From: Alphaproteobacteria bacterium
GTDB lineage: Bacteria > Pseudomonadota > Alphaproteobacteria > Rhodospirillales > Casp-alpha2
Reading direction: 5' to 3'
DNA: 64,000 nt
Assembly (NCBI GenBank): GCA_024279135.1
Contig: JAJRRU010000032.1
Coordinates: 124,001 to 188,000 of the forward strand
The position numbers and the translations under genes were made by a program. Below the pieces are notes generated by a model. It did no database searches, was not told where the DNA came from, and saw only the letters and a program-made list of their open reading frames with translations. This document shows positions 26,806 to 36,720 of this stretch, in pieces (position 1 is the stretch's first letter; each line of letters opens with the position of its first letter).

Positions 26806-27093
26806 TTATTTTTTGGGGGTTTTATTATCTGGGTCTTTTTGCACATTTGTACTCGATTGTCCCATCATTTGTGACCAAAAGGAATTTTGTAAAGCTTCGA
26901 ACCCTTTGAGTCCGGACGGCATCCCCATGGACAATACCGAAGCCATAGAGTCCGGATCCATTGATTTCATGGCATCACGCATACGTTGCTCGATTTCTTT
27001 TAACATGACATCGTGCAGCGCACTCACATCTGGTAAACCCAGAAAGGTTCGTGCCTCCTGAGGGGTACAATCGATATCGACGGTAATTTTCAT
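26806..27093 (-). CDS. DUF6489 family protein
   Basis: 95 residues, short and methionine-rich in the middle (MKSMDPDSMASVLSMGM). The start MKITVDIDCTPQEARTFLGLPDV matches a small alphaproteobacterial family of unknown function, DUF6489, often said to resemble polyhydroxyalkanoate-granule type small proteins; I do not claim that role here. The C-terminus is Lys/Asn-rich. It precedes the 2Fe-2S gene by 28 bases and diverges from yyaL. Confidence 0.75.
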   Translation of the reverse strand: MKITVDIDCTPQEARTFLGLPDVSALHDVMLKEIEQRMRDAMKSMDPDSMASVLSMGMPSGLKGFEALQNSFWSQMMGQSSTNVQKDPDNKTPKK

Positions 27094-27224
27094 GGTATGT
27101 CCTGCTCAAACATCATTTCATGGTTCGAAGGTGTTGTAACGTGATATAACAGTACCAATCTACAAACCCTCGACACTACCCTTTACAGTAAAACCCGCTC
27201 CAGCACAAAAAATAGAAATCAAAT

Positions 27225-29291
27225 ATGACAAAAAATCTTCTCGACCAGGAGACCAGCCCCTATCTTCTGCAACACAAAGATAATCCCGTCCACTGGCAAC
27301 CCTGGAGCAAACAAACCCTGGAGCGAGCCCGACAACTCAACAAGCCTATATTACTTTCGGTGGGATATTCGGCCTGTCACTGGTGCCATGTCATGGCCCA
27401 TGAAAGTTTTGAAGACCCTGTTATTGCCAGCCTGATGAACGAGTTGTTCATCAATATCAAGGTCGACCGGGAAGAGCGGCCCGACCTGGATAGTGTATTC
27501 CAGAAATCCCTCAATTTAATGGGCCAGCACGGTGGCTGGCCCTTGACCATGTTCCTGAATTCTGACGGTCAACCGTTTTGGGGTGGCACGTACTTTCCCC
27601 CACAATCCAGCTATGGGCGGCCCGGGTTCAGTCATATACTCAATCAAATATCCCATATCTATCAACAGCAGCGCGACACGGTTCACGACAATGTGTCGCG
27701 CATCATGGCCGCCTTGCAAGATCAGCAGAACAATAGCACTTCATCCAACCCGTCCACCCTGAATGACGGCGGGTTAAACAGTGATAAAATTTCCCATGCG
27801 GCGCAGGCTGCCATGTCCATGATAGATATAAAAAACGGCGGCACCCAGGGTGCACCAAAATTCCCGCAACCGGTTTTTATGAAATTTCTCTGGCAGGAAT
27901 ATTTACTTAAACCCCAGCCGGAACTGCTTCATGCGGTTTGTATTACCCTCGATAATATCTGCCAGGGCGGTATTTATGACCATCTGGGTGGCGGGCTGGC
28001 ACGCTATAGCGTCGATAATGTGTGGCTGGTACCGCATTTTGAAAAAATGCTCTATGACAACGCCCTGTTTATCGATTTGCTGGCCGAAGTCTGGAAACAG
28101 GTCCAATCCCCTTTGTATGAACAACGGGTTGTTGAGACCATCGACTGGATGGTGTCGGATTTGCGCATAGATCAGGGCGACGTGTTTGGATTGGCCAGTG
28201 CCCGTGACGCCGACAGCGAGGGTGTCGAAGGTAAGTTTTATGTCTGGGATAAATCTGATGTCGACCAGATTTTAGGCGACGATGCAGATCTTTTTTGCAA
28301 AATTTACAACATCTCCCAGCCGGGAAACTGGGAAGGCGTCAACATCGCGTTCCGCAACGTTACACCCGAAACCTTGACACAAAACGAGAAAGATATCCTG
28401 GCCCACTGTCGTGAAAAACTGCTCAATGTCCGCAAAACCCGCATCCACCCGTTGCGCGATGACAAGGTTTTGGCCGACTGGAATGGATTGAGCATTACTG
28501 CGCTGGTCCATTGTTCTGGTGTTTTTGATCAGCCCAAGTGGCAGGAGCACGGCGAAAAAATCTATGGCTTTATCAAATCCACCTTGTTTCAGAATGGCCG
28601 GTTATCTCATTGTTGGTGCAAGGGTGTTGCCAGCCAAAACGGGGTTCTCGATGATTACGCCAATATGGCACGTGCCGCCCTTGCCCTGTTTCAGGCGACC
28701 ACACAAACCAGCTATCTGGAAGATGCCTGCGAGCTTGTCGAGATCATCAATACCTGGTTCTGGGATAAGGATCATGGCGACTATTTTCTCAGCGCCGTTG
28801 ATACCGATGATATATTTTTACGGCCCAAGGTCACGTATGATAACCCCACACCCAGTGGCAACGGTGTCATGGTTGAAGTCTTGGCCCGCTTGTTTGTGTT
28901 GACCGGTAAACCCGACTATGAAAAGCGCGCCAGACAAACATTGGCCGCGCTCTGTCCCGCCACACCCCATGAGTTGATCAATCAGCCCTCTTTAAGTTTC
29001 GGTTACGAAATCCTGAGCAGCTGTGCCCAGGTTGTCATTGTGATAGATGAGAGCGAAGACCCGGCGCGCCATCCGTTATACAAATCGGCCTTGCGCACGG
29101 CCCCCATGAATTATGTCATATCGCACACAACCCCCGGACAGGCCGGGCAGGATATGGCAGCCGATCACCCGGCTTTCGCAAAAGGCCTGCATGACGGGCT
29201 GGCGGCGGCCTATGTTTGTCGCAACCGGTCATGTTCGCTGCCCATCACCGATACCGAAAAACTGGCGGACATTTTATCGACTATTGGATAG
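27225..29291 (+). CDS. YyaL-like thioredoxin-domain and six-hairpin glycosidase-like protein
   Basis: 688 residues. An N-terminal thioredoxin fold (DUF255) with SACHWCHVMAHESFED, where CHWC stands in for the redox motif, and TYFPP. A long alpha/alpha toroid follows, with LGGGLARYSVDNVWLVPHFEKMLYDNA and DDKVLADWNGL. The family (yyaL, human SPATA20) is conserved but its reaction is not known. Starts 131 bases from the divergent DUF6489 gene; ogt follows nine bases after its stop. Confidence 0.88.
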   Translation: MTKNLLDQETSPYLLQHKDNPVHWQPWSKQTLERARQLNKPILLSVGYSACHWCHVMAHESFEDPVIASLMNELFINIKVDREERPDLDSVFQKSLNLMGQHGGWPLTMFLNSDGQPFWGGTYFPPQSSYGRPGFSHILNQISHIYQQQRDTVHDNVSRIMAALQDQQNNSTSSNPSTLNDGGLNSDKISHAAQAAMSMIDIKNGGTQGAPKFPQPVFMKFLWQEYLLKPQPELLHAVCITLDNICQGGIYDHLGGGLARYSVDNVWLVPHFEKMLYDNALFIDLLAEVWKQVQSPLYEQRVVETIDWMVSDLRIDQGDVFGLASARDADSEGVEGKFYVWDKSDVDQILGDDADLFCKIYNISQPGNWEGVNIAFRNVTPETLTQNEKDILAHCREKLLNVRKTRIHPLRDDKVLADWNGLSITALVHCSGVFDQPKWQEHGEKIYGFIKSTLFQNGRLSHCWCKGVASQNGVLDDYANMARAALALFQATTQTSYLEDACELVEIINTWFWDKDHGDYFLSAVDTDDIFLRPKVTYDNPTPSGNGVMVEVLARLFVLTGKPDYEKRARQTLAALCPATPHELINQPSLSFGYEILSSCAQVVIVIDESEDPARHPLYKSALRTAPMNYVISHTTPGQAGQDMAADHPAFAKGLHDGLAAAYVCRNRSCSLPITDTEKLADILSTIG

Positions 29292-29300
29292 ACTACCTCT

Positions 29301-29753
29301 ATGGCCCATCAATCCATTAATACTCCGGTCGGAATTGTCAGTGTATTTGAGCACGGCCATAAAATTATTGCCCTCGAATGGGGCCGGGCACCCGACGGAT
29401 CGACTAGTGATCTAACCACTCTGGCCATAGAACAGTTACGAGCCTATTTCGACGGCAACCTTGAAATATTTGATCTGCCTTTAAATCCGGCCGGGTCAGA
29501 TTTTCAGAAAGCCGTCTGCACAGAAATGGCCAAAATTCCCTATGGACAGCAATGGAGTTATGGCGATCTGGGCAAACGCCTTGGCAAACCCGCCCAAGCC
29601 ATTGGCGGGGCGTGTGGCCGCAACCCTATTCCCATCATTATTCCCTGTCACCGGGTCGTCGCGGCAAACGGCTCCATGACCGGTTTTTCCGGGGGACAGG
29701 GTATCGAGACCAAAGTATGGCTGTTACGTCACGAGGGGGCGATTATCGCCTAG
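29301..29753 (+). CDS. ogt: Methylated-DNA-[protein]-cysteine S-methyltransferase
   Basis: 150 residues. The suicide active-site motif is [21 protein letters not shown], with the acceptor cysteine in PCHRV, preceded by the helix-turn-helix region with [16 protein letters not shown] and the arginine finger in [11 protein letters not shown]. It removes methyl from O6-methylguanine. Starts nine bases after yyaL, so it is probably co-transcribed. Lacks the Ada regulatory domain. Confidence 0.92.
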   Translation: MAHQSINTPVGIVSVFEHGHKIIALEWGRAPDGSTSDLTTLAIEQLRAYFDGNLEIFDLPLNPAGSDFQKAVCTEMAKIPYGQQWSYGDLGKRLGKPAQAIGGACGRNPIPIIIPCHRVVAANGSMTGFSGGQGIETKVWLLRHEGAIIA

Positions 29754-29793
29754 GTTCTGGACGCCAGGTTTGCTCAGGTATTCTCACGTATTC

Positions 29794-31053
29794 TCACGTA
29801 TTCATTGAATCGAAGAAATCATCATTGGATTTTGAATATTTCAGTTTATCGAGCAAGAAGTCCATGGCATCGGTGACCCCCATGGGTGTCAGGATGCGGC
29901 GCAGTACCCACATTTTCGACAAGGTGGATTTATTGACCAGCAATTCTTCCTTACGGGTTCCTGATTTGGTAATATCAATGGCAGGCCAGGTCCGTTTGTC
30001 GGAAAGTTTACGGTCCATAATGATTTCAGAGTTACCCGTACCCTTGAATTCCTCAAAAATAACCTCATCCATACGCGAACCTGTATCGATCAGAGCGGTG
30101 GCGATAATGGTTAGCGAACCGCCTTCTTCGATATTCCGCGCCGCTCCGAAAAACCGTTTGGGGCGTTGCAGGGCATTGGCATCTACACCGCCGGTCAGCA
30201 CCTTACCCGATGACGGCACTACCGTGTTATAAGCCCGCGCCAGGCGGGTGATGGAATCCAACAAAATAACCACATCACGTTTATGTTCGACCAGCCGCTT
30301 GGCTTTTTCCAGTACCATATCGGTAACCTGAACGTGGCGCGATGCCGGTTCATCAAAGGTGGAACTGATCACCTCACCCTTCACAGAACGGATCATGTCG
30401 GTTACTTCTTCGGGTCGCTCATCGATCAACAGCACAATCAGATAGCAATCAGGGTGGTTCTCGGCGATGGCGGTGGCAATATTCTGTAACATCACCGTTT
30501 TACCCGTCCGCGGTGGGGCCACGAGCAAAGCACGCTGGCCCCTGCCAATCGGACAAATCAAATCTATCACCCGGTTCGTCGGATCTTTTACTTTTGTTTG
30601 ATCCGACAATTCCATGATCAGACGATCATCGGGATAAAGTGGGGTAAGGTTATCAAAGTTTATGCGGTGGCGGACTTTTTCCGGATCCTCAAAATTAATC
30701 GTATTGACCTTCAGCAAGGCGAAATATCGTTCGCTTTCCTTGGGCGAGCGGATTTGACCCTCGACCGTATCACCGGTACGCAGGCCGAAACGTCGAACCT
30801 GACTGGGTGAGACATAAATATCATCGGGACCGGGCAGATAGTTTGCTTCCGGGCTACGCAGAAAACCAAATCCGTCTTGTAGTACCTCCAGCACACCATC
30901 GCCAAAAATAGCGGTACCGTTTTCGGCAAGATGCTTGAGAATGGCAAACATCATGTCCTGTTTGCGCAAGGAGCTGGCATTTTCGATTTCCAGTTCTTCG
31001 GCCTGGGCCAACAGATCTGCCGGTGGCTTTGTTTTGAGTTCTTTGAGATTCAT
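29794..31053 (-). CDS. rho: Transcription termination factor Rho
   Basis: 419 residues from the ATG at 31053 (an upstream GTG at 31066-31068 is in frame but less likely). N-terminal helical and cold-shock-like RNA-binding region ([27 protein letters not shown]), then the ATPase with P-loop [25 protein letters not shown]-loop and R-loop. Rho unwinds RNA to end transcription. It lies 240 bases downstream of hemJ on the same strand, an order common in alphaproteobacteria. Confidence 0.96.
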   Translation of the reverse strand: MNLKELKTKPPADLLAQAEELEIENASSLRKQDMMFAILKHLAENGTAIFGDGVLEVLQDGFGFLRSPEANYLPGPDDIYVSPSQVRRFGLRTGDTVEGQIRSPKESERYFALLKVNTINFEDPEKVRHRINFDNLTPLYPDDRLIMELSDQTKVKDPTNRVIDLICPIGRGQRALLVAPPRTGKTVMLQNIATAIAENHPDCYLIVLLIDERPEEVTDMIRSVKGEVISSTFDEPASRHVQVTDMVLEKAKRLVEHKRDVVILLDSITRLARAYNTVVPSSGKVLTGGVDANALQRPKRFFGAARNIEEGGSLTIIATALIDTGSRMDEVIFEEFKGTGNSEIIMDRKLSDKRTWPAIDITKSGTRKEELLVNKSTLSKMWVLRRILTPMGVTDAMDFLLDKLKYSKSNDDFFDSMNT

Positions 31054-31294
31054 AACGATGGATTCCACGAATACGAATAACAGCGAATGCTGTTTTGAGA
31101 AAGGAAGGTTAAAAACACCATCAGGAATTCTGCTGTAATTTCTTTCAGCCCTGTATCAGGGGAGCAAAGTATCACTGATTTTCAGAAAATGGTGCCAGAT
31201 ATGGAATAACTGGAGAAGACATAGCCAAGATAAGAAATGAAGTCAATTGGTGTTTTGAGTATAGCACAATATTAGTAGGAAAAAATATTTAACG

Positions 31295-31759
31295 CTAAAA
31301 CGGCCTGACGATGACAAAAATAACAATCACAATCATCAATATTGTGGGAATTTCATTAATGCTACGGAAAAAAGTTTCGGTTTTTTCATTACGATCATAT
31401 ACGAAGTCCCGCCGCCATAACCACAAGGATATGTGAAAAATCACTAACACACCAACCGATGCCAGCTTGATATAGAGCCATCCCTCCTGCCAGACAGAAA
31501 CCGGCATGGCCATCAGGATGGGAACCCCAAATCCAAAAGAAGCAATTAAAGCCGGGTTCATAATGGCGTTTTGCAGGCGACGTTCCATGACTTTCAGGGT
31601 TTCAAATTGCTGTGAGCCAGGATCACACTGGGTATGATAGACAAACAATCTGGGTAAATAGAGCAAGCCCGCCATCCACGAAATAACACTGATGACATGA
31701 CCTGCCAGCAGCCAGCGTGACAGCTCGTATGAAATATCAAGTGAAAAATCAAACTCCAA
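31295..31759 (-). CDS. hemJ: Protoporphyrinogen IX oxidase HemJ
   Basis: 154 residues, four transmembrane helices. The conserved histidine and WMAGLLYLPRLFVYH segment, plus the lysine-rich KLASVGVLVIFHISLW, match HemJ (UPF0093), the haem b-containing protoporphyrinogen oxidase of most alphaproteobacteria. Overlaps the end of hemH by 11 bases, so hemE-hemH-hemJ is one unit. Confidence 0.9.
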   Translation of the reverse strand: MEFDFSLDISYELSRWLLAGHVISVISWMAGLLYLPRLFVYHTQCDPGSQQFETLKVMERRLQNAIMNPALIASFGFGVPILMAMPVSVWQEGWLYIKLASVGVLVIFHISLWLWRRDFVYDRNEKTETFFRSINEIPTILMIVIVIFVIVRPF

Positions 31760-32849
31760 TGCCGCCCCCTATTTTTGCGCATTGTGAATGTTTTTCCAGG
31801 CACTGACAATGGCTATCATGGTCAATCTGGCCTTCAGGGCCCAATACCGTGTCATGTTTCGCCATCTGCTGAACCAGTAGCGCCAGACCAGCCAGAAAAG
31901 CCGGGTGTGTCGCAACAGCCTCAACACGGTCATAGCGTGCGATTTTTAAATCCTGTGCCATGTGACGATACTGGATATCCAGCTCTACCAGGGTTTCGGA
32001 GTGCTCGGAAACAAAAGAAACAGGTACGACAATAACATCAACATGGTCTTCAGCAGCACGGTGCAATTCCTGATCCAGTGAAGGCCCGATCCATTCCAGA
32101 CGGCCGACCCGGCTTTGATAACAAATAGACCAATCAGGCGTCGAGTGATATGTGCCGCTTATCAACTTCATGATCGCATCACAAGTTTGCTCGACCTGCC
32201 ATTGATAAGGATCGCCCCGGGCAATTGTTTTGACCGGCAGACCATGAGCGGAAAATAATATCCTGTAGGGCTGTTCAACAGGCCGGTTGTCGCCAATCAT
32301 TTTGCAGATTAAATCAACCTGCGCTTCAATCCATCCTTTGTTTGCAGGATAACAGCACATAATTTGGGTTGGCTTGGTAACACCCATAGACCGGCAGGCC
32401 TGTTGCCAGGCTTTAATGGACGAACCGGTGGTGGTGGATGAATATTGCGGATACAGGGGCAACAGGATAATTCTATGAGGATCATAGGCGGTAACCTGGC
32501 GCACGACCTCCTCGGTCATGGGATGCCAATACCGCATGGAAACAAATGATTTAAAGGCTCGTGATGGTGAGGCACCGTCACGGGGCTTGTTCAAAATCAG
32601 ATCGAGGGCTGTTGCCTGTTCACGGGTTAATTCCAGCAAGGGCGATTTACCACCAATCTGATCATATATTCGGCGGGCTTTCGGGCCTCGCCGGTGGGAA
32701 ATATATTTAGCCAGCAGCCACCGAAATGATTTAGGTAAATCAATAATATCCGGATCATTAAACAGATTAAACAAAAACGGCTGGACGTTTTTTATAGCGT
32801 CAGGGCCACCCAGATTAAATAAAATAACGGCAACTTTTTCCAGTTTCAT
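31749..32849 (-). CDS. hemH: Ferrochelatase
   Basis: 366 residues from the ATG at 32849, preceded by a clear AGGGAG ribosome site; the longer open frame upstream overlaps hemE and is unlikely. Features: VAVILFNLGGPD, the MRYWHPMTEEVV segment, LPLYPQYSSTTTGSS, the catalytic histidine in FSAHGLPV, and the EHSETLVELD motif near the end. It inserts iron into protoporphyrin IX at the membrane. Confidence 0.95.
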   Translation of the reverse strand: MKLEKVAVILFNLGGPDAIKNVQPFLFNLFNDPDIIDLPKSFRWLLAKYISHRRGPKARRIYDQIGGKSPLLELTREQATALDLILNKPRDGASPSRAFKSFVSMRYWHPMTEEVVRQVTAYDPHRIILLPLYPQYSSTTTGSSIKAWQQACRSMGVTKPTQIMCCYPANKGWIEAQVDLICKMIGDNRPVEQPYRILFSAHGLPVKTIARGDPYQWQVEQTCDAIMKLISGTYHSTPDWSICYQSRVGRLEWIGPSLDQELHRAAEDHVDVIVVPVSFVSEHSETLVELDIQYRHMAQDLKIARYDRVEAVATHPAFLAGLALLVQQMAKHDTVLGPEGQIDHDSHCQCLEKHSQCAKIGGGIGV

Positions 32850-32878
32850 GGCTCCCTGCAAACTTAAATCAGGCTCGA

Positions 32879-33913
32879 TTAATAAGATCGAATGCACTCA
32901 ACAACCCGTGCCACATGTTCGGGCGGGGTCTGGGGCACAATGCCATGGCTTAAATTGAAAATAAACGGTCCCGTATTCAAGTTTGCCATAATTTTTTGTA
33001 CACCGATTTCCAACTGATCACCACCAGCCACCAATAACTGATTATCAAGGTTTCCCTGAATTGTAACACGGGGTTGTAATACATCCTTTACCCATGACAA
33101 AGGCACGTTGCAATCAAGACTGATACCGGCGACACCGGTTTTACGGACATAGTCTTCAACCAGCAATCCGCTACCTTTTGCAAACCCGATTATGGGAACA
33201 TCCGGATGAACCTTATGCACACCCTCGATAATCCGTCTGGTGGGATCAATAACCCAGCGTTCGAATTGCTCTTCGGCAAGCAAACCCGACCAGGTATCAA
33301 ACAATTGCAGAACCTCGGCACCATGATCGATCTGATTGATCAAATACTCGGTGGTGGTCTCTACCAGTAAATCGATCAGGGATGAAAATGACTGGGGATC
33401 CTGATATGCCCAGATCCGGGCTCGTTCACCTTGCGTGCCTCCACGTCCCTCGACCATATAAATCGCGACAGTCCAGGGTGCCCCGGCAAATCCGATCAGG
33501 GTTTTATCATCGGGCAGTTCTTTACGCAGACTCGAAAGAACCTCAAATACTGAGGAAAGATGGTCGAGCACCCCTTGTGAACTTAATGCCTTGATATGTT
33601 CGACGTTGCGAACAGGTTCTAAAACCGGTCCTTCACCTTCCTTGAACTGGACCTGCTGGCCCAATGCATCGGGAATGACCAGAATATCGCTGAACATAAT
33701 AGCCGCATCGAAATCATAACGGCGAATGGGTTGCAGCGTAACTTCAACAGCCAGATCGGGCGTATAACAAAAATGCAGAAAATTCCGGGCATTCTTTCGA
33801 ATTGCACGATATTCAGGTAAATATCGCCCTGCCTGTCGCATAAGCCATACAGGGGGCGTTTTAAGTGTTTCGCCATTCAAGGCGCGAACAAGAAGTTTTT
33901 TGGATGTTTTCAT
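32879..33913 (-). CDS. hemE: Uroporphyrinogen decarboxylase
   Basis: 344 residues: PPVWLMRQAGRYLPEYR near the start, FSDILVIPDALG, GFAGAPWTVAIYMVEG, and LDCNVPL, all standard. It converts uroporphyrinogen III to coproporphyrinogen III. It stands at the left edge of the replication origin, as in Caulobacter and Rickettsia, and reads away from the origin. Confidence 0.96.
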   Translation of the reverse strand: MKTSKKLLVRALNGETLKTPPVWLMRQAGRYLPEYRAIRKNARNFLHFCYTPDLAVEVTLQPIRRYDFDAAIMFSDILVIPDALGQQVQFKEGEGPVLEPVRNVEHIKALSSQGVLDHLSSVFEVLSSLRKELPDDKTLIGFAGAPWTVAIYMVEGRGGTQGERARIWAYQDPQSFSSLIDLLVETTTEYLINQIDHGAEVLQLFDTWSGLLAEEQFERWVIDPTRRIIEGVHKVHPDVPIIGFAKGSGLLVEDYVRKTGVAGISLDCNVPLSWVKDVLQPRVTIQGNLDNQLLVAGGDQLEIGVQKIMANLNTGPFIFNLSHGIVPQTPPEHVARVVECIRSY

Positions 33914-34363
33914 GTAATCTTTATGTAAATTTTGGGTGGTGTTAAAGAGAAAAAATGTCTAATCAGACGGTACAGATAATATTATAGTATATATAGATAA
34001 AAAGGTTGTTGTTGTAGTTATGGTGTGGATATCGGGGATAATTTGTTATCCACATAATTATCCAAATTACTCTATATTCCTATAAAATTCTGGATAAAAT
34101 TCGGGATAACCGGATTAAAACCAAAAAAGTTCCGCCAATTGATTATAGTTAACGCAACATTAATGATGGTGATAAGTTTTTAATCTGATCATTTGGAGTG
34201 CCTTTGTCTGATTTATCCCTATGCATGTATTTTTTTATTCATAGTCGGGATGTTTATGTATCGTGGATCAATAATATGTGAGTGATATGGCTTCGCCAAC
34301 AAACATCCGGGTTATACACAATATGTTAGGCTACTTATAAAGGGGTTATTAGATTTGCAAACC
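33914..34363. other. oriC: Probable chromosomal replication origin (oriC)
   Basis: A 450-base gap between divergent hemE and ppsR. DnaA-box-like nonamers: TTATCCACA at 34046-34054 (perfect), TTATCCAAA at 34058-34066, TTATACACA at 34312-34320 (fits TTATNCACA), TTATCCCTA at 34213-34221, and reverse-strand copies at 34024-34032 (ATATCCACA), 34033-34041, 34089-34097 (TTATCCAGA) and 34101-34109 (TTATCCCGA). An AT-rich stretch at 33970-34000 could be the unwinding element. The hemE side is the known place of the Caulobacter and Rickettsia origins, and genes on both sides read outward. Identification by motif and context only. Confidence 0.85.
34149..34163. promoter_or_regulatory. CtrA-type box in the origin
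   Basis: TTAACGCAACATTAA is an exact TTAA-N7-TTAA motif, the full CtrA consensus, in the middle of the origin gap. In Caulobacter CtrA binds such boxes in Cori and blocks initiation in swarmer cells. Chance matches of this AT-rich motif are possible. Confidence 0.5.
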
Positions 34364-35179
34364 ATGCATCTTCATTTGATTTCAGACTCTACGGGCGATA
34401 CCGTCGAACATGTGGCACGGGCATCGCTGGTTCAATTCGGCGATGCCAACTTCGAAGAACACCTGTGGTGTATGGTTCGCTCGGATCAACAGGTAAAAGA
34501 TATTCTGAAGATTATCAAACTGAAACCGGGTTTCGTGCTTTATACCCTGGTTAGTTCGCATATTCAGGATTCTCTGGAAAAGGGCTGTAAAGAACTGAAC
34601 ATACCCTGCGTATCGGTTCTGCAACCCATTATCGATCATTTACGTAATTTCCTGGGCCAGGAAGGTTTACCCCGTCCCGGTGGGCAGCATGTGCTCGATG
34701 CGGAATATTTCGATAGAATTGAAGCCATGGATTTTGTCATGGCCCATGATGATGGCCAGTCGGTCCAGACTTTAAACGATGCCGATGTAATCTTGCTGGG
34801 TGCCTCGCGTACATCTAAAACACCGACCTGTATTTATTTGGGTAACAAAGGGATCAAAGCGGCCAATGTACCGCTGATCCCCAATGTTGATATACCGTCT
34901 GAAGTATTAGCGACCGACCGACCCTTGATTATTGGCATAACCAAAGATCCCCGGCGACTGGTTGAAATCAGGCGACAGCGTCTGAAAATTCTCAAACAGG
35001 ACGAAAACACGGATTATGTTAATCTGGATGTTGTTTCCAAGGAAATAAACGATGCCCGCCGCCTGTTTAGCCGACAGGGCTGGCCCGTTATCAATGTTTC
35101 ACGAAAATCCATCGAAGAAACCGCCGCGATGATCATACAGCTCTATCACAAACGAACAGAATCCAATGTTGAAATTTGA
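34355..35179 (+). CDS. ppsR: Pyruvate,phosphate dikinase regulatory protein (kinase/pyrophosphorylase)
   Basis: 274 residues with a TTG start; AAGGGG lies about nine bases upstream of this TTG, whereas the ATG three codons on (34364) is too far from it. The first segment HLISDSTGDTVEHVARA and the ADP-binding LLGASRTSKTPTCIYLGNKG motif mark the DUF299 family, which phosphorylates and dephosphorylates PPDK or PEP synthase with ADP and Pi. Earlier called RP001 as an origin landmark. First rightward gene after oriC. Confidence 0.93.
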   Translation: MQTMHLHLISDSTGDTVEHVARASLVQFGDANFEEHLWCMVRSDQQVKDILKIIKLKPGFVLYTLVSSHIQDSLEKGCKELNIPCVSVLQPIIDHLRNFLGQEGLPRPGGQHVLDAEYFDRIEAMDFVMAHDDGQSVQTLNDADVILLGASRTSKTPTCIYLGNKGIKAANVPLIPNVDIPSEVLATDRPLIIGITKDPRRLVEIRRQRLKILKQDENTDYVNLDVVSKEINDARRLFSRQGWPVINVSRKSIEETAAMIIQLYHKRTESNVEI

Positions 35180-35209
35180 ATTCTTGCAGCCGATGGGTGA
35201 TTTAGGCCG

Positions 35210-35812
35210 TTGAAACAGTCTGGTTTGATTATTCTGGCGTCACAAAGCCGGGCGCGCCGGGCATTATTACGCGGTGCGGGTCTGGAATTTGAAACGATCG
35301 CGGCCGATCTGGACGAGGCGTCCATTCGCAGTGAGGCGAAAAAAAATGGCGATACGGTATCGCATACAGCCCTTAGCCTGGCCCAGGAGAAAGCCCGCAT
35401 TGTTTCATCAGTTCACCCGGATCATTATATTATAGGTGCCGATCAGATCCTCGATCTTGCGGGCCAGCTTTTTGAAAAACCCGGCAACCTTGATGGAGCG
35501 CGACAACAGCTCCTGCAACTTTGCGGTCGGACCCACCGGTTGCACAGTGCGATTTGTGTGGTAAAGAATAATAACATTTTATGGTCCCATGTTACCCATG
35601 CCCATATGACTATGCGTCAATTCGATGCTGATTTTCTGGAGGATTATTTGGACGCCGCCGGGTCTGAAATTTTCGACTGTGTCGGGTGTTATCAACTGGA
35701 AGGTTCAGGCGCTCATTTATTTGATGATATTGACGGTGATTATTTTTCCATACTGGGCCTTCCGTTACTGGCATTGTTATCGTTTCTACGTACAATAGAC
35801 GTCATAAATTAA
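35210..35812 (+). CDS. maf: Maf-type nucleoside triphosphate pyrophosphatase
   Basis: 200 residues, TTG start. ILASQSRARRALLRGAGLEFE, IIGADQILDLAGQLFEKPG and the later YQLEGSGAHLFDDIDGDYFSILGLP motif are Maf signatures. Maf enzymes hydrolyse non-canonical NTPs (dTTP, UTP or m7GTP depending on subgroup). Gene order ppsR-maf-aroE-coaE-dnaQ is the conserved origin flank. Confidence 0.93.
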   Translation: MKQSGLIILASQSRARRALLRGAGLEFETIAADLDEASIRSEAKKNGDTVSHTALSLAQEKARIVSSVHPDHYIIGADQILDLAGQLFEKPGNLDGARQQLLQLCGRTHRLHSAICVVKNNNILWSHVTHAHMTMRQFDADFLEDYLDAAGSEIFDCVGCYQLEGSGAHLFDDIDGDYFSILGLPLLALLSFLRTIDVIN

Positions 35813-35842
35813 CTGAAATAATTATTCTTTTAGGGCTTTAGT

Positions 35843-36718
35843 GTGTCTGGTATCAGTGGAAAAGCAAAAATTGCAGGTGTTATAGGCTGGCCCATCAGGC
35901 ACTCTCTGTCGCCCCGGCTTCATGGCTACTGGCTCGATCAATATAATATCGATGGCAGTTTTATTCCCCTGCCGGTCGAGCCATCTGATTTGGGGACAAT
36001 AATCCCGGCCCTGCCCCGCATGGGTTTTCACGGTGTTAATGTGACGCTTCCTCACAAGGAAACCGTCATGGCGCATCTGGATCATATCCATGAAACGGCC
36101 CGCAGGATAGGGGCGGTCAATACGATCATTTTTGATCAGGACGGACAAAGCACGGGCCACAACACCGATGGTTTCGGTTTTACTGAAAATATCCTGCAAA
36201 CTTTGATCCATTGGGATTTCCCTCAGGGTCCGGTCGTTGTCTTGGGCGCCGGGGGGGCGTCGCGGGCAATCTGTGTCGCCTTACTGGACGCCGGAGTGCC
36301 GGAAATCAGGTTGTTGAACCGCACCCATGAGCGCGCCCGGGTACTGGCTAGCGAGATTAATAATGTTTGCGGCCGAGGTGATAGTGGCGGGACCATTACC
36401 GTGGTGGACTGGGACCGGCGCAGTGAATGCCTGGGTGATGTGGCCATGGTTGTCAACACAACGACCCTGGGCATGACGGGCAAACCCCCGCTGGAGATTG
36501 ATATAAGCGGCTTGCCAGAACAGGCTTGCGTAACCGATATCGTTTATGCGCCACTTAAAACGGCTCTGCTTGTTCAGGCTGAACAATGTGGTTGTGCCAT
36601 CGTTGATGGATTGGGCATGTTATTGCATCAGGCCCGTCCGGGATTTGAGGCCTGGTTCGGCCCGACACCCCAGGTCACCGAGGACCTGCGCCGTCATGTT
36701 TTATCCGGTGCAGGATAA
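35843..36718 (+). CDS. aroE: Shikimate dehydrogenase
   Basis: 291 residues, GTG start. AGVIGWPIRHSLSPRLHGYWL, the catalytic lysine in NVTLPHKE, the NTDGFGF substrate loop and the NADP motif VLGAGGASRAICVAL are intact. It reduces 3-dehydroshikimate in the aromatic pathway. Follows maf by 30 bases and is followed two bases later by coaE. Confidence 0.95.
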   Translation: MSGISGKAKIAGVIGWPIRHSLSPRLHGYWLDQYNIDGSFIPLPVEPSDLGTIIPALPRMGFHGVNVTLPHKETVMAHLDHIHETARRIGAVNTIIFDQDGQSTGHNTDGFGFTENILQTLIHWDFPQGPVVVLGAGGASRAICVALLDAGVPEIRLLNRTHERARVLASEINNVCGRGDSGGTITVVDWDRRSECLGDVAMVVNTTTLGMTGKPPLEIDISGLPEQACVTDIVYAPLKTALLVQAEQCGCAIVDGLGMLLHQARPGFEAWFGPTPQVTEDLRRHVLSGAG

Positions 36719-36720
36719 GG

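Noticed and set aside
29776-29805. Repeat TATTCTCACG twice after ogt
   Set aside because: Two short copies only; no sign of a mobile end or regulatory structure.
35094-35109. Sequence TGTTTCACGAAAATCC, partly like parS
   Set aside because: Only the left half and three other positions match, and it lies inside the ppsR coding region, so it is a chance resemblance.
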